From: Christensenella massiliensis
GTDB taxonomy: Bacteria; Bacillota; Clostridia; Christensenellales; Christensenellaceae
Reading direction: 5' to 3'
NCBI GenBank assembly: GCA_900155415.1
Contig: LT700187.1
Span: 2,046,001-2,110,000, forward strand
Length of the DNA: 64,000 nucleotides
Part shown: piece after piece, positions 28,197 through 39,149 of the stretch
Position numbering within the stretch: position 1 is the first letter of the stretch
Layout of the letters: every line of letters starts with the position of its first letter
Made by a program: the position numbers and the translations under genes
Notes under the pieces: generated by a model
Databases searched by the model: none
What the model was told of the DNA's origin: nothing
Seen by the model: the letters and a program-made list of their open reading frames with translations, nothing else

Positions 28197-28226
28197 AAAA
28201 TCTTGAAGAAATGAGGATGAGTCAAC

Positions 28227-29231
28227 ATGATCGTAGTAATGAAAAACAGCGCGTCTAAAGAGGAGATACTGCGAGTGACCGATGCGTTAGTCAAAAAAGG
28301 GATGCAGGTACAGACGAACAAGGGCGTAGATTGTACAGTACTTGGCGTTTTGGGCGACACCTATATGGTGGATAAGGAGCGCGTGGGTATGATGAACGGG
28401 GTAGACAGGGTGGTATCCGTTCAGGAGCCCTACAAAAAAGCGAACCGCAAATTTCATCCGGAAGACAGTATCGTTCATGTAAGCGGCGTCGATATCGGCG
28501 GCGGAACGCTTACGGTAATGGCAGGGCCATGTTCGGTCGAGTCTTTTGAGCAGCTTGAGGGGATCGCCAAAAGCTGCAGGAAATCCGGTGCAAAAGTTCT
28601 TCGCGGCGGTGCCTTCAAACCACGGACTTCTCCTTATGCGTTCCAAGGACTGGGAGTAAAAGGCCTTGATATTCTGACCGAGGTCAGACAGGAAACCGGA
28701 ATGCCGATCGTAACGGAGATCATGGCGCCCAAATATGTTGAATTGTTTTCAGAAAAAGCGGATATCATACAAATCGGTGCACGTAATATGCAGAATTTTG
28801 ATTTGCTGAAAGAGGTAGGGCAGACGAAAAAGCCGATTCTTTTGAAGCGCGGACTATCTAATACGATTGAAGAATGGTTGATGAGCGCGGAATATATTAT
28901 GTCGGGCGGAAACGAGAACGTAATACTGTGCGAGCGCGGTATTCGCACCTTTGAGACCTATACGCGCAACACACTCGATATCAGTGCGATCCCTGCAGTC
29001 AAAAAGCTGTCACATCTGCCCGTTGTCGTTGACCCAAGCCATGCATCCGGGCTATCCTATATGGTAGAGTCTCTTGCGCTCGCCGCCGTTGCAGCCGGGG
29101 CGGACGGACTTTTGATCGAAGTGCACAACGACCCGAAGCATGCCCTGTGCGACGGTGCGCAGTCGCTTACACCCGATCAGTTCGACAGCATCATGCATAA
29201 ACTCACAGCGCTCAAGAACGTCATGTCCTAA
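28227..29231 (+). CDS. aroF: 3-deoxy-7-phosphoheptulonate synthase, type I-beta (paralog 2)
   Basis: At 334 residues it has the same architecture as the minus-strand paralog: an N-terminal ferredoxin-like domain (about 1-70), then MAGPCSVESF, RGGAFKPRTSPYAF, QIGARNMQNFDLL, LKRGLSNTIEEWL, CERGIRTFETYTRN and VDPSHASGLSYM. It is the first structural gene behind the Phe-rich attenuator and heads aroB-aroA-aroC-pheA-aroK. This suggests it is the copy tuned to phenylalanine supply. Confidence 0.95.
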   Translation: MIVVMKNSASKEEILRVTDALVKKGMQVQTNKGVDCTVLGVLGDTYMVDKERVGMMNGVDRVVSVQEPYKKANRKFHPEDSIVHVSGVDIGGGTLTVMAGPCSVESFEQLEGIAKSCRKSGAKVLRGGAFKPRTSPYAFQGLGVKGLDILTEVRQETGMPIVTEIMAPKYVELFSEKADIIQIGARNMQNFDLLKEVGQTKKPILLKRGLSNTIEEWLMSAEYIMSGGNENVILCERGIRTFETYTRNTLDISAIPAVKKLSHLPVVVDPSHASGLSYMVESLALAAVAAGADGLLIEVHNDPKHALCDGAQSLTPDQFDSIMHKLTALKNVMS

Positions 29232-29242
29232 CGGGAGGAATT

Positions 29243-30253
29243 ATGAAAAAGGTTTTGGTAGACGCGGATAATGGAAGATATGATATAGTAATAGGAAACC
29301 GTATCATTTCGGATGAACCGCTGAAAAGATATACAGATTATGCCGTTATTACGGACGATATCGTATATCCTTTGCTGCATGAGTATTTTCCAGAGGCAAA
29401 ATGGATCATTCTGCCTGCCGGAGAAAGCTCGAAAAGTATGCGGAATCTGGAAATGATCTATCAGAAATTGATGGAATTCGGGATAGACCGTAAAGGCGCG
29501 GTCGCTGCGCTTGGCGGCGGTGTCGTAGGAGATATCGCAGGCTTTGCGGCGGCTACCTTCAAACGCGGTATTTCGTTTGTTCAGTATCCAACGACGCTGC
29601 TTGCGCAGGTAGATAGTTCGGTAGGAGGAAAGGTAGCGGTCAATCTTCCGGAGGGGAAGAATATGGTGGGCGCTTTTTATCAGCCGGATATTGTTATAGC
29701 AGACACTGGAACGCTTGCAACACTTGATACGCGTCAATATGCAGCGGGCATGGCGGAAGTCATCAAATATGCGTATATATATGATGCAAAATTGCATCAA
29801 ACGCTTGTTTCAGGGAGGGCAGATATCGCGGATATCGTAAGACGCTGCTGCGAGATCAAGGCAGATTATGTGAAGCGCGATCCCTATGATACAGGCATCC
29901 GTATGCAGCTCAATTATGGTCATACGCTTGGGCATGCGATTGAAGCAGCGGCAGGCTACGGAGCCTTTTTGCATGGAGAAGCGGTTGCCATAGGAATGGT
30001 ATACGCAGCACGAATCGGGGAGAAGTTAGGAGTATCTCCGGCAGGCTTAACGGAGGACACAAAGTCGCTCTTGGAACAAAACAGGTTGCCGGTCGAAACA
30101 GAGGGCAATATACTGCATAAAGCGCTGGAGCTTCTGCTTGCAGATAAAAAAGCTGAGGGCAGAAAGATCAACTTTATACTGATCGATGAAATCGGGCATG
30201 CGGTCATCCAAAAGCTCGATGTAGAAGAAATACAGAAAATATTAAAGGAATAG
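29243..30253 (+). CDS. aroB: 3-dehydroquinate synthase
   Basis: AroB cyclises DAHP to 3-dehydroquinate using NAD and a divalent metal. The 336-residue protein has PAGESSKSMRNLE, ALGGGVVGDIAGFAA (NAD loop), QVDSSVGGKVAVNL, GMAEVIKYAYI, NYGHTLGHAIE with metal His, and HGEAVAIGM. The length is standard. It follows the DAHP synthase by 11 bases with GGGAGG. Confidence 0.96.
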   Translation: MKKVLVDADNGRYDIVIGNRIISDEPLKRYTDYAVITDDIVYPLLHEYFPEAKWIILPAGESSKSMRNLEMIYQKLMEFGIDRKGAVAALGGGVVGDIAGFAAATFKRGISFVQYPTTLLAQVDSSVGGKVAVNLPEGKNMVGAFYQPDIVIADTGTLATLDTRQYAAGMAEVIKYAYIYDAKLHQTLVSGRADIADIVRRCCEIKADYVKRDPYDTGIRMQLNYGHTLGHAIEAAAGYGAFLHGEAVAIGMVYAARIGEKLGVSPAGLTEDTKSLLEQNRLPVETEGNILHKALELLLADKKAEGRKINFILIDEIGHAVIQKLDVEEIQKILKE

Positions 30254-30258
30254 AGTTT

Positions 30259-31503
30259 ATGAAAAAGATAATCCCATCAAAAATTCGAGGAAACATCAAA
30301 ATGATCCCATCGAAAAGTGTGTCACATCGTGCGCTCATCTGTGCCGCGCTTGCCAATGGAAAATCGATATTGAGGAATATGGCCTTTTCCGAGGATATAA
30401 CAGCTACGGCTAATGCGTTGCGGGATATGGGACTATGTAAATATGAAACGGACGGAGATGTATGCACTGTATACGGCGGCTTTCACGAAGCGGGAAAGAA
30501 AATGATCGATTGCGGAGAATCAGGCTCTACGCTTCGTTTTCTGATCCCGCTCGCGCTTGATGGGAAAGAACGTACTTTCATCGGGCACGGAAGACTGATG
30601 CGGCGGCCGCATGACGCGTACGATAGGGTTTTTCTAAGAAATAACATAAGAGCCGAAAAGCAAGATAATGCACTTACGCTGTGTGGAACGCTGGAAAGTG
30701 GAGAATATGCCATGCCGGGCAACATATCCTCCCAGTTTATATCGGGGTTACTGTATGCATTGCCCCTTTTGATGGACGATTCCGGTATTCATCTCACGAC
30801 AGAGATCGAATCGCGGCCCTATATCGATCTTACACGGGATATTCAGCGGGCGTTTGGTGTGGAGACCAAATGGCGGGGGAATATTATCGATGTGTTTGGG
30901 AGACAGGGCTATCGTCCGTGTGATATGACGATAGAAGGAGATTATTCCCATGCCGCTTTTTTTGCCGTCTCAGCGGCTCTTGCGGGTGAGGTGCTTCTTA
31001 CTGGCTTGAAGCAGGAGACAAAGCAGGGGGATAAGGAAATATTGGGGATATTGAAATGCATGGGGGCAGACGTTGAATATCGGGCAGACGGAATCCTTGT
31101 GAAAAAAAATTCCCTGAAACCGATTGAAATAGACGTAAGTCAGATACCGGATCTTGTGCCGGTGCTGGCTGTTCTTGGATGTGCAGCAGAAGGAAAGACG
31201 CGCATTTATAATGCGGGACGGCTGCGGTATAAGGAAAGCGATCGCCTGCATGCTATAACGCAGGAGCTGGAAAAGCTTGGAGCGGATATTATAGAATATG
31301 AAGACAGCCTGACGATCCATGGAAAAGGGATGTTGAATGGAGGAGAGGTGGATAGTCACGCCGATCATCGGATCGCTATGGCATTGGCTGTCGCTTCTTG
31401 TATTTCAAGGGAGCCCATATTACTGAATGGTTCAGAAGCGGTCGGGAAATCGGCTCCGCTTTTTTTTGAAGAATTTGCCAGCGTAGGAGGTTGTGTAAGA
31501 TGA
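30259..31503 (+). CDS. aroA: 3-phosphoshikimate 1-carboxyvinyltransferase (EPSP synthase)
   Basis: AroA joins PEP to shikimate 3-phosphate. The 414-residue protein shows IPSKSVSHRALI, GESGSTLRFLIPLAL, GRLMRRPHDAY, SSQFISGLLYALPLL, RLRYKESDRLHAI with the catalytic Lys-Glu stretch, and DSHADHRIAMALAVA. It lies five bases after aroB and its stop overlaps the aroC start. Confidence 0.96.
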   Translation: MKKIIPSKIRGNIKMIPSKSVSHRALICAALANGKSILRNMAFSEDITATANALRDMGLCKYETDGDVCTVYGGFHEAGKKMIDCGESGSTLRFLIPLALDGKERTFIGHGRLMRRPHDAYDRVFLRNNIRAEKQDNALTLCGTLESGEYAMPGNISSQFISGLLYALPLLMDDSGIHLTTEIESRPYIDLTRDIQRAFGVETKWRGNIIDVFGRQGYRPCDMTIEGDYSHAAFFAVSAALAGEVLLTGLKQETKQGDKEILGILKCMGADVEYRADGILVKKNSLKPIEIDVSQIPDLVPVLAVLGCAAEGKTRIYNAGRLRYKESDRLHAITQELEKLGADIIEYEDSLTIHGKGMLNGGEVDSHADHRIAMALAVASCISREPILLNGSEAVGKSAPLFFEEFASVGGCVR

Positions 31504-32576
31504 GTGCAACATTTGGAAATAATCTGAAGGTAACGATTTTCGGCGAGTCTCATTCGGCAGGAATTGGTGTTGTCATAGACGGACTTCCTGCAGGCTTGAA
31601 GATCGACGAAAAAAAAATAGCAGAAGCGATGAAACGGCGTGCACCTAACCGCTCTGTCGCTTCTACAAAGCGGCAGGAAGCCGATATTCCGGAAATAGTG
31701 AGCGGGTATTTCAATGGGAGAGCGACGGGAACGCCGCTGACCGCACTGATCCGCAACACGGATACACGTTCTCAGGATTATGAGAGAACGGTCGAATTGC
31801 TGCGCCCGGGCCATGCAGATTACACCGGATTCGTTAAATATCACGGGTTCAATGACTACCGGGGGGGCGGACATTTTTCGGGCCGCCTGACTGCCCCTAT
31901 CGTGTTTGCGGGAAGCATTGCGCGCCAGCTTTTAGAACAGCACCATATCCATGTTTCAGCCCGAATCAAACAAATAGCGGACGTTATGGACCCGGGGCCA
32001 TATTCTGCGGCGGAAATGGAGGAAACAGAGAGGAAAGATTTTCCGGTCGTAGATATGGATATTGGACGGAAGATGCAGGATAAGATACGTGAAGCGCATA
32101 GCAAGGCTGACTCGGTAGGTGGAGTGATCGAATGTGCCATCAGCGGACTTCCGGCAGGCTTAGGAGATCCTTTTTTCGACAGTGTTGAAAGCACGCTTGC
32201 ACATATTATGTTTTCGATTCCCGCCGTAAAGGGCTTGGAATTCGGAGATGGATTTAAAATAGCGGGCATGCGCGGCAGCGAGGCAAACGACACTCCCATT
32301 CTAAAAAATGGAACTGTTTCCTTTGCTTCAAATCACAGCGGAGGGATCGGCGGCGGCATCACAAATGGAATGCCGGTTTTGTTTCGTGTTGCGGTCCGGC
32401 CGACGGCATCGATCGCCCAAGAGCAAAAAACGGTCAATATCCGCACAATGGAGGAAGCATCTCTGCGGATACACGGACGGCATGACGCGTGCATCGTGCC
32501 GCGCGCAGTAGAGGCGGTAAAATGTGCAGCTGCGCTTGCTGCGGCCGATCTGTGGTTGGAGGTGAACCATGACTGA
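31500..32576 (+). CDS. aroC: chorismate synthase
   Basis: AroC makes chorismate from EPSP with reduced FMN. The ATG at 31500 follows TAGGAGG and overlaps the aroA stop (ATGA), giving 358 residues. Landmarks are FGESHSAGIGVVIDGLPAG, RRAPNRS, LLRPGHADYTGFVKY, the FMN-site Arg/His stretch DYRGGGHFSGR, and GMRGSEANDTP. It overlaps pheA by eight bases. Confidence 0.96.
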   Translation: MSATFGNNLKVTIFGESHSAGIGVVIDGLPAGLKIDEKKIAEAMKRRAPNRSVASTKRQEADIPEIVSGYFNGRATGTPLTALIRNTDTRSQDYERTVELLRPGHADYTGFVKYHGFNDYRGGGHFSGRLTAPIVFAGSIARQLLEQHHIHVSARIKQIADVMDPGPYSAAEMEETERKDFPVVDMDIGRKMQDKIREAHSKADSVGGVIECAISGLPAGLGDPFFDSVESTLAHIMFSIPAVKGLEFGDGFKIAGMRGSEANDTPILKNGTVSFASNHSGGIGGGITNGMPVLFRVAVRPTASIAQEQKTVNIRTMEEASLRIHGRHDACIVPRAVEAVKCAAALAAADLWLEVNHD

Positions 32577-33687
32577 ACTTGAAAGCCTGCGCAGAAAAAT
32601 AGACGAAGTAGACGCTGTAATCGTACAAGCGTTTGAAAAGAGGATACAGATCGCAGAAGAGATCGCAAGATGCAAGATAGAACGGGGACTGCCTGTCCTA
32701 GATAGGGGACGTGAGGTGGAGGTGCTGAAAAAGCGCGAGGAGATGCTTTTCGATAAGCGGCTGTGCGGAGACATCGACAGGCTCTATGAATTGCTTATGA
32801 GCATGAGCCGTGCCTACCAAAGACGAGTCGTCGGAAAACATGCAGTAGAGAAAAAAAATTGCAGCGGAAGCGGAAAGGTTGGGTATTCCGGTATTCGCGG
32901 CGCTTATGCGGATATGGCGCGGAACAGGTATTTCGGAGAACAGATGCAGGCAGTCGGCTATCAGGGCTTTGAAGATGTCTTTGCTGCTGTGGAATCAGGA
33001 GAGGTCGAATTTGGCGTATTACCGATCGAAAATTCCTATGCAGGAAGCGTACAGCAAGTCTATGACCTGCTGGAGAAATACGATGTTGCCATCACAGGCG
33101 AACAGCTGATCCACATCAGCCATGCACTGCTTTGCGTTCCGGGTGCGTCGATAGACGATATCGAGGAAGTATATTCGCACGATCAGGGTTTGATGCAGTG
33201 CGCGGAATTTTTAGACCATTATCCCCAGTGGAGGAGAATACCGTATTACAATACTGCCGCCAGCGCAGAGTATGTCTCCAAGACGGGCGATCCGTCCAAG
33301 GCGGCGATCGCCAGTGAATATGCAGGGAAAATTTATGGGTTGGAGCCTTTGGAGAAAAATATCAATACCAGCGGAGAAAATACTACACGGTTTATTATGA
33401 TTGGTCGGACAGAAAAAGCGGACGGGAGTGGTAATAAAGCAAGCATCAGCTTTGTATTGGAGCATAAACCGGGAGCGCTGGCCTATATTTTGAACGTATT
33501 TGCGGAACGCGGTCTCAATATGGTAAAAATCGAATCGCGTCCACTGAAGCACCGGACCTTCGAATATCGGTTCTATGTGGATTTTGCGGGAGATGAGCTG
33601 CAGGAACAGATCGAAAAAGCAATCGACGGCATCAGCCGCTATTGTTCGCAGCTAAAGCTGCTTGGTATCTATGAGAACGGTTGTTGA
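32569..33687 (+). CDS. pheA: bifunctional chorismate mutase / prephenate dehydratase (P-protein)
   Basis: The 372-residue protein turns chorismate into phenylpyruvate. Residues 1-85 are an AroQ-type mutase (ESLRRKIDEVDAVIV, IAEEIARCKIERG). Residues about 105-280 are prephenate dehydratase (GYSGIRGAYADMA, LPIENSYAGSV, NTSGENTTRFIMIG with the catalytic Thr-Arg-Phe). Residues about 290-372 are an ACT domain (KPGALAYILNVFAERGLN, KIESRPLKH) with the ESRP signature of Phe feedback. It completes Phe-specific control in this operon, together with the upstream attenuator. Confidence 0.95.
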   Translation: MTELESLRRKIDEVDAVIVQAFEKRIQIAEEIARCKIERGLPVLDRGREVEVLKKREEMLFDKRLCGDIDRLYELLMSMSRAYQRRVVGKHAVEKKNCSGSGKVGYSGIRGAYADMARNRYFGEQMQAVGYQGFEDVFAAVESGEVEFGVLPIENSYAGSVQQVYDLLEKYDVAITGEQLIHISHALLCVPGASIDDIEEVYSHDQGLMQCAEFLDHYPQWRRIPYYNTAASAEYVSKTGDPSKAAIASEYAGKIYGLEPLEKNINTSGENTTRFIMIGRTEKADGSGNKASISFVLEHKPGALAYILNVFAERGLNMVKIESRPLKHRTFEYRFYVDFAGDELQEQIEKAIDGISRYCSQLKLLGIYENGC

Positions 33688-33688
33688 T

Positions 33689-34186
33689 ATGAAACATATT
33701 TTTTTGATTGGCATGATGGGATGCGGAAAATCCGCAGTCGGACAAGTATTGGCGCAAAAGCTGAGGCTTCCGTTTACCGATCTTGACTCCAAGATCGAAA
33801 ATGAACAGGGGAGGACGATCAGCGATATTTTTCAAGCGGAGGGAGAAGCATATTTCAGAACTCTTGAAACGGAAGCGCTTGAAGAAATGGCAGAGGAAAA
33901 AACAGATCACGTTATTTCCTGCGGCGGAGGGATCGTGCTGACAAACCGGAATATTGAGATCATGCGAAAAACGGGAACGGTTATATGGATAGTTCGGAAC
34001 GTAGAAACGATCGTAAATACTGTAGATACAACAAAACGCCCTCTTTTGAAAGAAGGCGCCGGACGCGTACGGCAAATATTTGAAGAACGCAGGAGCTGCT
34101 ATGAAAAGGCAGGCGATATTCGTATCGAAAACGACGGTACGGTAGAGCAGACGGCGCAGAAAATCATGTGTGCACTAAATCTTTGA
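33689..34186 (+). CDS. aroK: shikimate kinase
   Basis: AroK phosphorylates shikimate. I choose the ATG at 33689, one base after the pheA stop; an ATG at 33671 would add six residues. The 165-residue protein has GMMGCGKSAVGQ (Walker A), TDLDSKIE, GEAYFRTLE, ISCGGGIVL and RPLLKEG. No strong ribosome site is seen, so coupling to pheA is likely. Its 3' end overlaps the convergent aroE gene by 23 bases. Confidence 0.93.
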   Translation: MKHIFLIGMMGCGKSAVGQVLAQKLRLPFTDLDSKIENEQGRTISDIFQAEGEAYFRTLETEALEEMAEEKTDHVISCGGGIVLTNRNIEIMRKTGTVIWIVRNVETIVNTVDTTKRPLLKEGAGRVRQIFEERRSCYEKAGDIRIENDGTVEQTAQKIMCALNL

Positions 34187-34997
34187 GCAAAGCTGCTTCG
34201 ACTGCCTGATAATCTCCGCGGTCAGGTAAGGTCCCAAACCACTTCTCAAAAGAAAAAAATGCCTGCCAGATCAGCATTCCAAGGCCGTTCATCGTTATGA
34301 GGCCGCGATTTGCCGCGTATTGAAGAAAAGACGTCTGAGCGGGAGAATAGATAAGATCGCACACAGCAGCACGGACAGGAAGAGAATCCAAAAAGGACAA
34401 GTCTTCGAAGTCCTGCCCTGTTCCGTGCATGCCGAGCGGGGTAGTATTGACCAGAAGCTCGCAGTTTTTTAAATGCTTTGCAATGTTCGGAAGAGAATCA
34501 AAAGAAGCGTTGATCTCCCGCGCTATGCCTTGCGCTTTTTCGGGCGTACGGTTCACGATGACAACGCTTTTTGCACCCTTTTGAACAGCGTCATGCGCAA
34601 GCAAGCGAGTAACGGCTCCGGCGCCGATGAATACGACATTCCGTCCGTGATAACCGGAACCAATATTTGTAAGAGACGCATAAAAGCCAGCTGCATCGGT
34701 GGAATAGCCAAAAAGTCTTCCGTCAGCCTGAACAACGACGGTGTTGACGCCTCCTGATGCCTCGGAAGAGATCGAGGAAAGATACGGGAGGATCGTTTGT
34801 TTGAGCGGCATTGTGATGTTAAACCCATAGATGCCGCGGGCGTCCAAAGAGGAGAGAAATCTTTCCAGCGTATCAGGCCGCACCAGTTCTTTTCCATACG
34901 AGCATTCAAGCCCATACCGGGCGTAAAGCATGTTATGGATCGCAGGCGATAGGCTGTGGGAGATAGGGGAACCGATCACACAATAATTTTTCCGCAT
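34164..34997 (-). CDS. aroE: shikimate dehydrogenase
   Basis: AroE reduces 3-dehydroshikimate with NADPH. The 277-residue protein starts MRKNYCVIGSP and has PISHSLSPAIHN, NITMPLKQTI with the catalytic Lys, GAGAVTRLLAHDA, VNTTPLGMHG and DLIYSPAQTSFLQ. The ATG at 34997 is preceded by GAAGGAG at a slightly long distance. It is transcribed against the rest of the pathway and its end overlaps aroK in antisense. Confidence 0.95.
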   Translation of the reverse strand: MRKNYCVIGSPISHSLSPAIHNMLYARYGLECSYGKELVRPDTLERFLSSLDARGIYGFNITMPLKQTILPYLSSISSEASGGVNTVVVQADGRLFGYSTDAAGFYASLTNIGSGYHGRNVVFIGAGAVTRLLAHDAVQKGAKSVVIVNRTPEKAQGIAREINASFDSLPNIAKHLKNCELLVNTTPLGMHGTGQDFEDLSFLDSLPVRAAVCDLIYSPAQTSFLQYAANRGLITMNGLGMLIWQAFFSFEKWFGTLPDRGDYQAVEAALLKDLVHT

Positions 34998-35022
34998 GAC
35001 AATAGTAAAACTCCTTCGGGTT

Positions 35023-35051
35023 ATGATACAATCAAGTATATTATATTTCAA
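35023..35051 (-). promoter_or_regulatory. promoter of aroE
   Basis: On the minus strand TTGAAA, 17 bases, TATCAT, 25 bases before the aroE ATG. It sits in the 71-base gap shared with divergent aroQ, so the two promoters must overlap. Confidence 0.65.
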
Positions 35052-35068
35052 TGATTTGGGAGAAAGCA

Positions 35069-35503
35069 ATGAAAAAAATTTTAGTGATGAATGGGCCGAA
35101 TCTAAATATGCTCGGTATTCGTGAAAAAGGAATTTATGGCGTAAAGACGTTAAATGAAATCAATTCGTTTATTGCGGAGCAAACAAAAAATATGGAGGTG
35201 GAGCTGGAATTTTTCCAGTCCAACCATGAGGGAGCGTTGATCGATAAAATCCACGAAGCCTATGGAGACAAGGATGGCATCGTATTGAACGCGGGGGCTT
35301 ATACACACTATAGCTATGCGATACGCGACGCTATTTCGTCCGTTAGTATTCCGTGTGTGGAAGTACATCTTTCAGATATCCATGTGCGCGAAGCCTTTCG
35401 GCACATTTCGGTGATTTCCGATGTGTGTATTGCACAGATATGCGGAAAAGGAGAACAGGGATATGTAGACGCGATCGCTTTATTGACGGAGGAGAGAAAA
35501 TGA
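35069..35503 (+). CDS. aroQ: 3-dehydroquinate dehydratase, type II
   Basis: The 144-residue type II enzyme dehydrates 3-dehydroquinate. It has NGPNLNMLGIREKGIYG with the catalytic Tyr, FQSNHEGALIDKIHEA, LNAGAYTHYSYAIRDA and EVHLSDIHVREAFR. The ATG at 35069 follows GGGAGAAAGC; an upstream in-frame TTG has no support. The stop overlaps the next gene (ATGA). Confidence 0.95.
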   Translation: MKKILVMNGPNLNMLGIREKGIYGVKTLNEINSFIAEQTKNMEVELEFFQSNHEGALIDKIHEAYGDKDGIVLNAGAYTHYSYAIRDAISSVSIPCVEVHLSDIHVREAFRHISVISDVCIAQICGKGEQGYVDAIALLTEERK

Positions 35504-36339
35504 TAAAGAGCTTGCAGGATACGGTACGGGTCGCAGACGGCGTGAATATGCCCGGATTCGGACTCGGCCTTTATAAGGCAAGGGCCGGAGAGGAGGTGTA
35601 CCGAACGGTGCGTTTTGCACTTGATTCGGGTTACCGGCATATCGATACGGCTACCTTTTACGGGAATGAAGAAGATGTTGGGCGCGCCATACGCGACAGC
35701 GGGATTGCGCGGGAGGAATTGTTTATAGCGACAAAGCTATGGCCGACCGATTTTAAGAATGCGGAAGAGGTGTTCCAAAAAAGCCTTGCTTCCCTTGGCG
35801 GGGACTATATCGACCTTTATATGCTTCACTGGCCGGGAACGGATGAAACGCTTCGTTACCGCACGTGGGATACGCTTCTCTCCCTGCGTGGGAAAGGCTT
35901 GATCCGTGCGGCGGGCGTCTCTAATTTTACGGTAGAGCAGCTGCGGGATATGCATAAGAAGACAGGGGCGTATCCTGCGAACGATCAGGTGGAGCTGCAC
36001 CCGTGGAATCAACAGCGGGAATTAAGAAAGTTTTGTTTGGAAAATAAAATATCCGTTACAGCATGGGGGCCGATCTTTCACGGGCATCTCAGTGAAGAGC
36101 CGCTTATGGAAGAGATCGGGCGAAAATATGGAAAAAGCGCGGCACAGGCGACCCTGCGCTGGCATATTCAGAACGGCATCACTGTGATACCCAAATCTGT
36201 AAAACCAGATCGCATCGCTACGAATGCAGATATTTTCGATTTTGAGTTACAGGAGGAGGACATGAAAAAAATCGATGCACTCGACGGTAAAAAGACGTTT
36301 GCGTGGGATTCGGCAAAGTTTGACGGGAAAGTTGAATAA
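35500..36339 (+). CDS. aldo/keto reductase
   Basis: The 279-residue barrel enzyme has DTATFYGNEEDVG (catalytic Asp and Tyr), FIATKLWP (Lys), YMLHWPG (His), GVSNFTVEQL and the nucleotide-binding VIPKSVKPDRI. It reduces carbonyls with NAD(P)H; the substrate is unknown. The ATG at 35500 follows GGAGGAG and overlaps the aroQ stop, so the genes are coupled even though no aromatic role is evident. Confidence 0.88.
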   Translation: MIKSLQDTVRVADGVNMPGFGLGLYKARAGEEVYRTVRFALDSGYRHIDTATFYGNEEDVGRAIRDSGIAREELFIATKLWPTDFKNAEEVFQKSLASLGGDYIDLYMLHWPGTDETLRYRTWDTLLSLRGKGLIRAAGVSNFTVEQLRDMHKKTGAYPANDQVELHPWNQQRELRKFCLENKISVTAWGPIFHGHLSEEPLMEEIGRKYGKSAAQATLRWHIQNGITVIPKSVKPDRIATNADIFDFELQEEDMKKIDALDGKKTFAWDSAKFDGKVE

Positions 36340-36419
36340 CATGTAGCGCAAAAGGCTGGTGAATTGGAAAAAAGCTCGAAGAAATACGCAGTTGCGCTGC
36401 TTTGAAAGGAAAGAAGATT

Positions 36420-36830
36420 ATGATAGATGGCACGTTTGTAACGGTGACAGGATTTCGACATTATCGGGATAGAGTACCGTTTTCCATTGGTGCGGAATTG
36501 TTGTGCTGTAAAGAGCCGGAAAATGCTTACGACACAGAGGCGATCAAAGTAGTGGCTGAAGATGACGGCAGTAGGGTCGGATATATTGCGAATAGTGCCA
36601 ATACAAAAGCAAACGGTACAATGTCTGCGGCACGGATTTACGACAAGGTAGGCGATTTTTTTCTGGTTGAAGTTTGTTTCTCCACTCAGACTAAAATAAT
36701 ATGCCGGATCACAGACTTTAATGTTACAGATGAAACAACGCTGGAACGTTTCCGGGATAAAAATGAAATAATAGAAAGCAGTTTTGGAGAACCTATAGAC
36801 TGGTATGATCTTGAAGAAATAAAATTTTAG
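36420..36830 (+). CDS. stand-alone HIRAN-domain protein
   Basis: The 136-residue protein has the HIRAN pattern: VTVTGFRHYRDRVPFSIG, LLCCKEPENAYDTEAIKVV and GSRVGYIANSANTKA. HIRAN domains occur at the N-terminus of SNF2-type helicases, where they bind DNA 3' ends, and as small bacterial proteins. The remaining 45 residues hold no catalytic motif, and there is no signal peptide. The ATG at 36420 follows AAAGGAAAG. It lies between the reductase gene and a terminator shared with groEL. No helicase or nuclease gene is near. Confidence 0.72.
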   Translation: MIDGTFVTVTGFRHYRDRVPFSIGAELLCCKEPENAYDTEAIKVVAEDDGSRVGYIANSANTKANGTMSAARIYDKVGDFFLVEVCFSTQTKIICRITDFNVTDETTLERFRDKNEIIESSFGEPIDWYDLEEIKF

Positions 36831-36834
36831 CAAT

Positions 36835-36867
36835 AAAAAACGGGAGAATTTTTCTCCCGTTTTTTAT
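36835..36867. terminator. bidirectional terminator between the HIRAN gene and groEL
   Basis: The stem AAAAAACGGGAGAA with TTCTCCCGTTTTTT gives a T run on both strands, between convergent genes. Confidence 0.88.
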
Positions 36868-36880
36868 TACTTATTGATTC

Positions 36881-38524
<1,644 letters not shown>

Positions 38525-38537
38525 TCAGCCTCCTTAC

Positions 38538-38825
<288 letters not shown>

Positions 38826-38860
38826 TCATGCCTCCTGTAATAATAAATATCTGTGTTCTG

Positions 38861-38887
38861 TTAGCACTCGACTTAAATGAGTGCTAA
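38861..38887. promoter_or_regulatory. CIRCE operator
   Basis: TTAGCACTC-N9-GAGTGCTAA, a perfect CIRCE inverted repeat, 39 bases before groES and just after its promoter. HrcA is the expected repressor; hrcA is not in the window. Confidence 0.97.
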
Positions 38888-38901
38888 TTTTTCTAAACCT
38901 A

Positions 38902-38930
38902 ATGATATCTATAAACAGAAAATAAATCAA
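38902..38930 (-). promoter_or_regulatory. promoter of groESL
   Basis: On the minus strand TTGATT, 17 bases, TATCAT. The predicted start falls in or beside CIRCE. Region 38931-39149 is very AT-rich; a TATAAT at 39042-39047 may serve the plus-strand deaminase gene but has a poor -35. Confidence 0.65.
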
Positions 38931-39149
38931 ATAACATTCATTATTAAAAATATGAAAATATTATGTTTAAATGAAAATATTTTTGAAAAACGCAAAAATA
39001 CTTCATATATCTCTTGATATCTATCAAATTTAATCCCGACATATAATGTGAAATAATGTACAATAAAAATCATAGAAAGCCATACAAATTTATATGACGG
39101 AAAATAACTTCAAACGATTTCAACAATCTATCTTTAAAAGGGGAACAGA

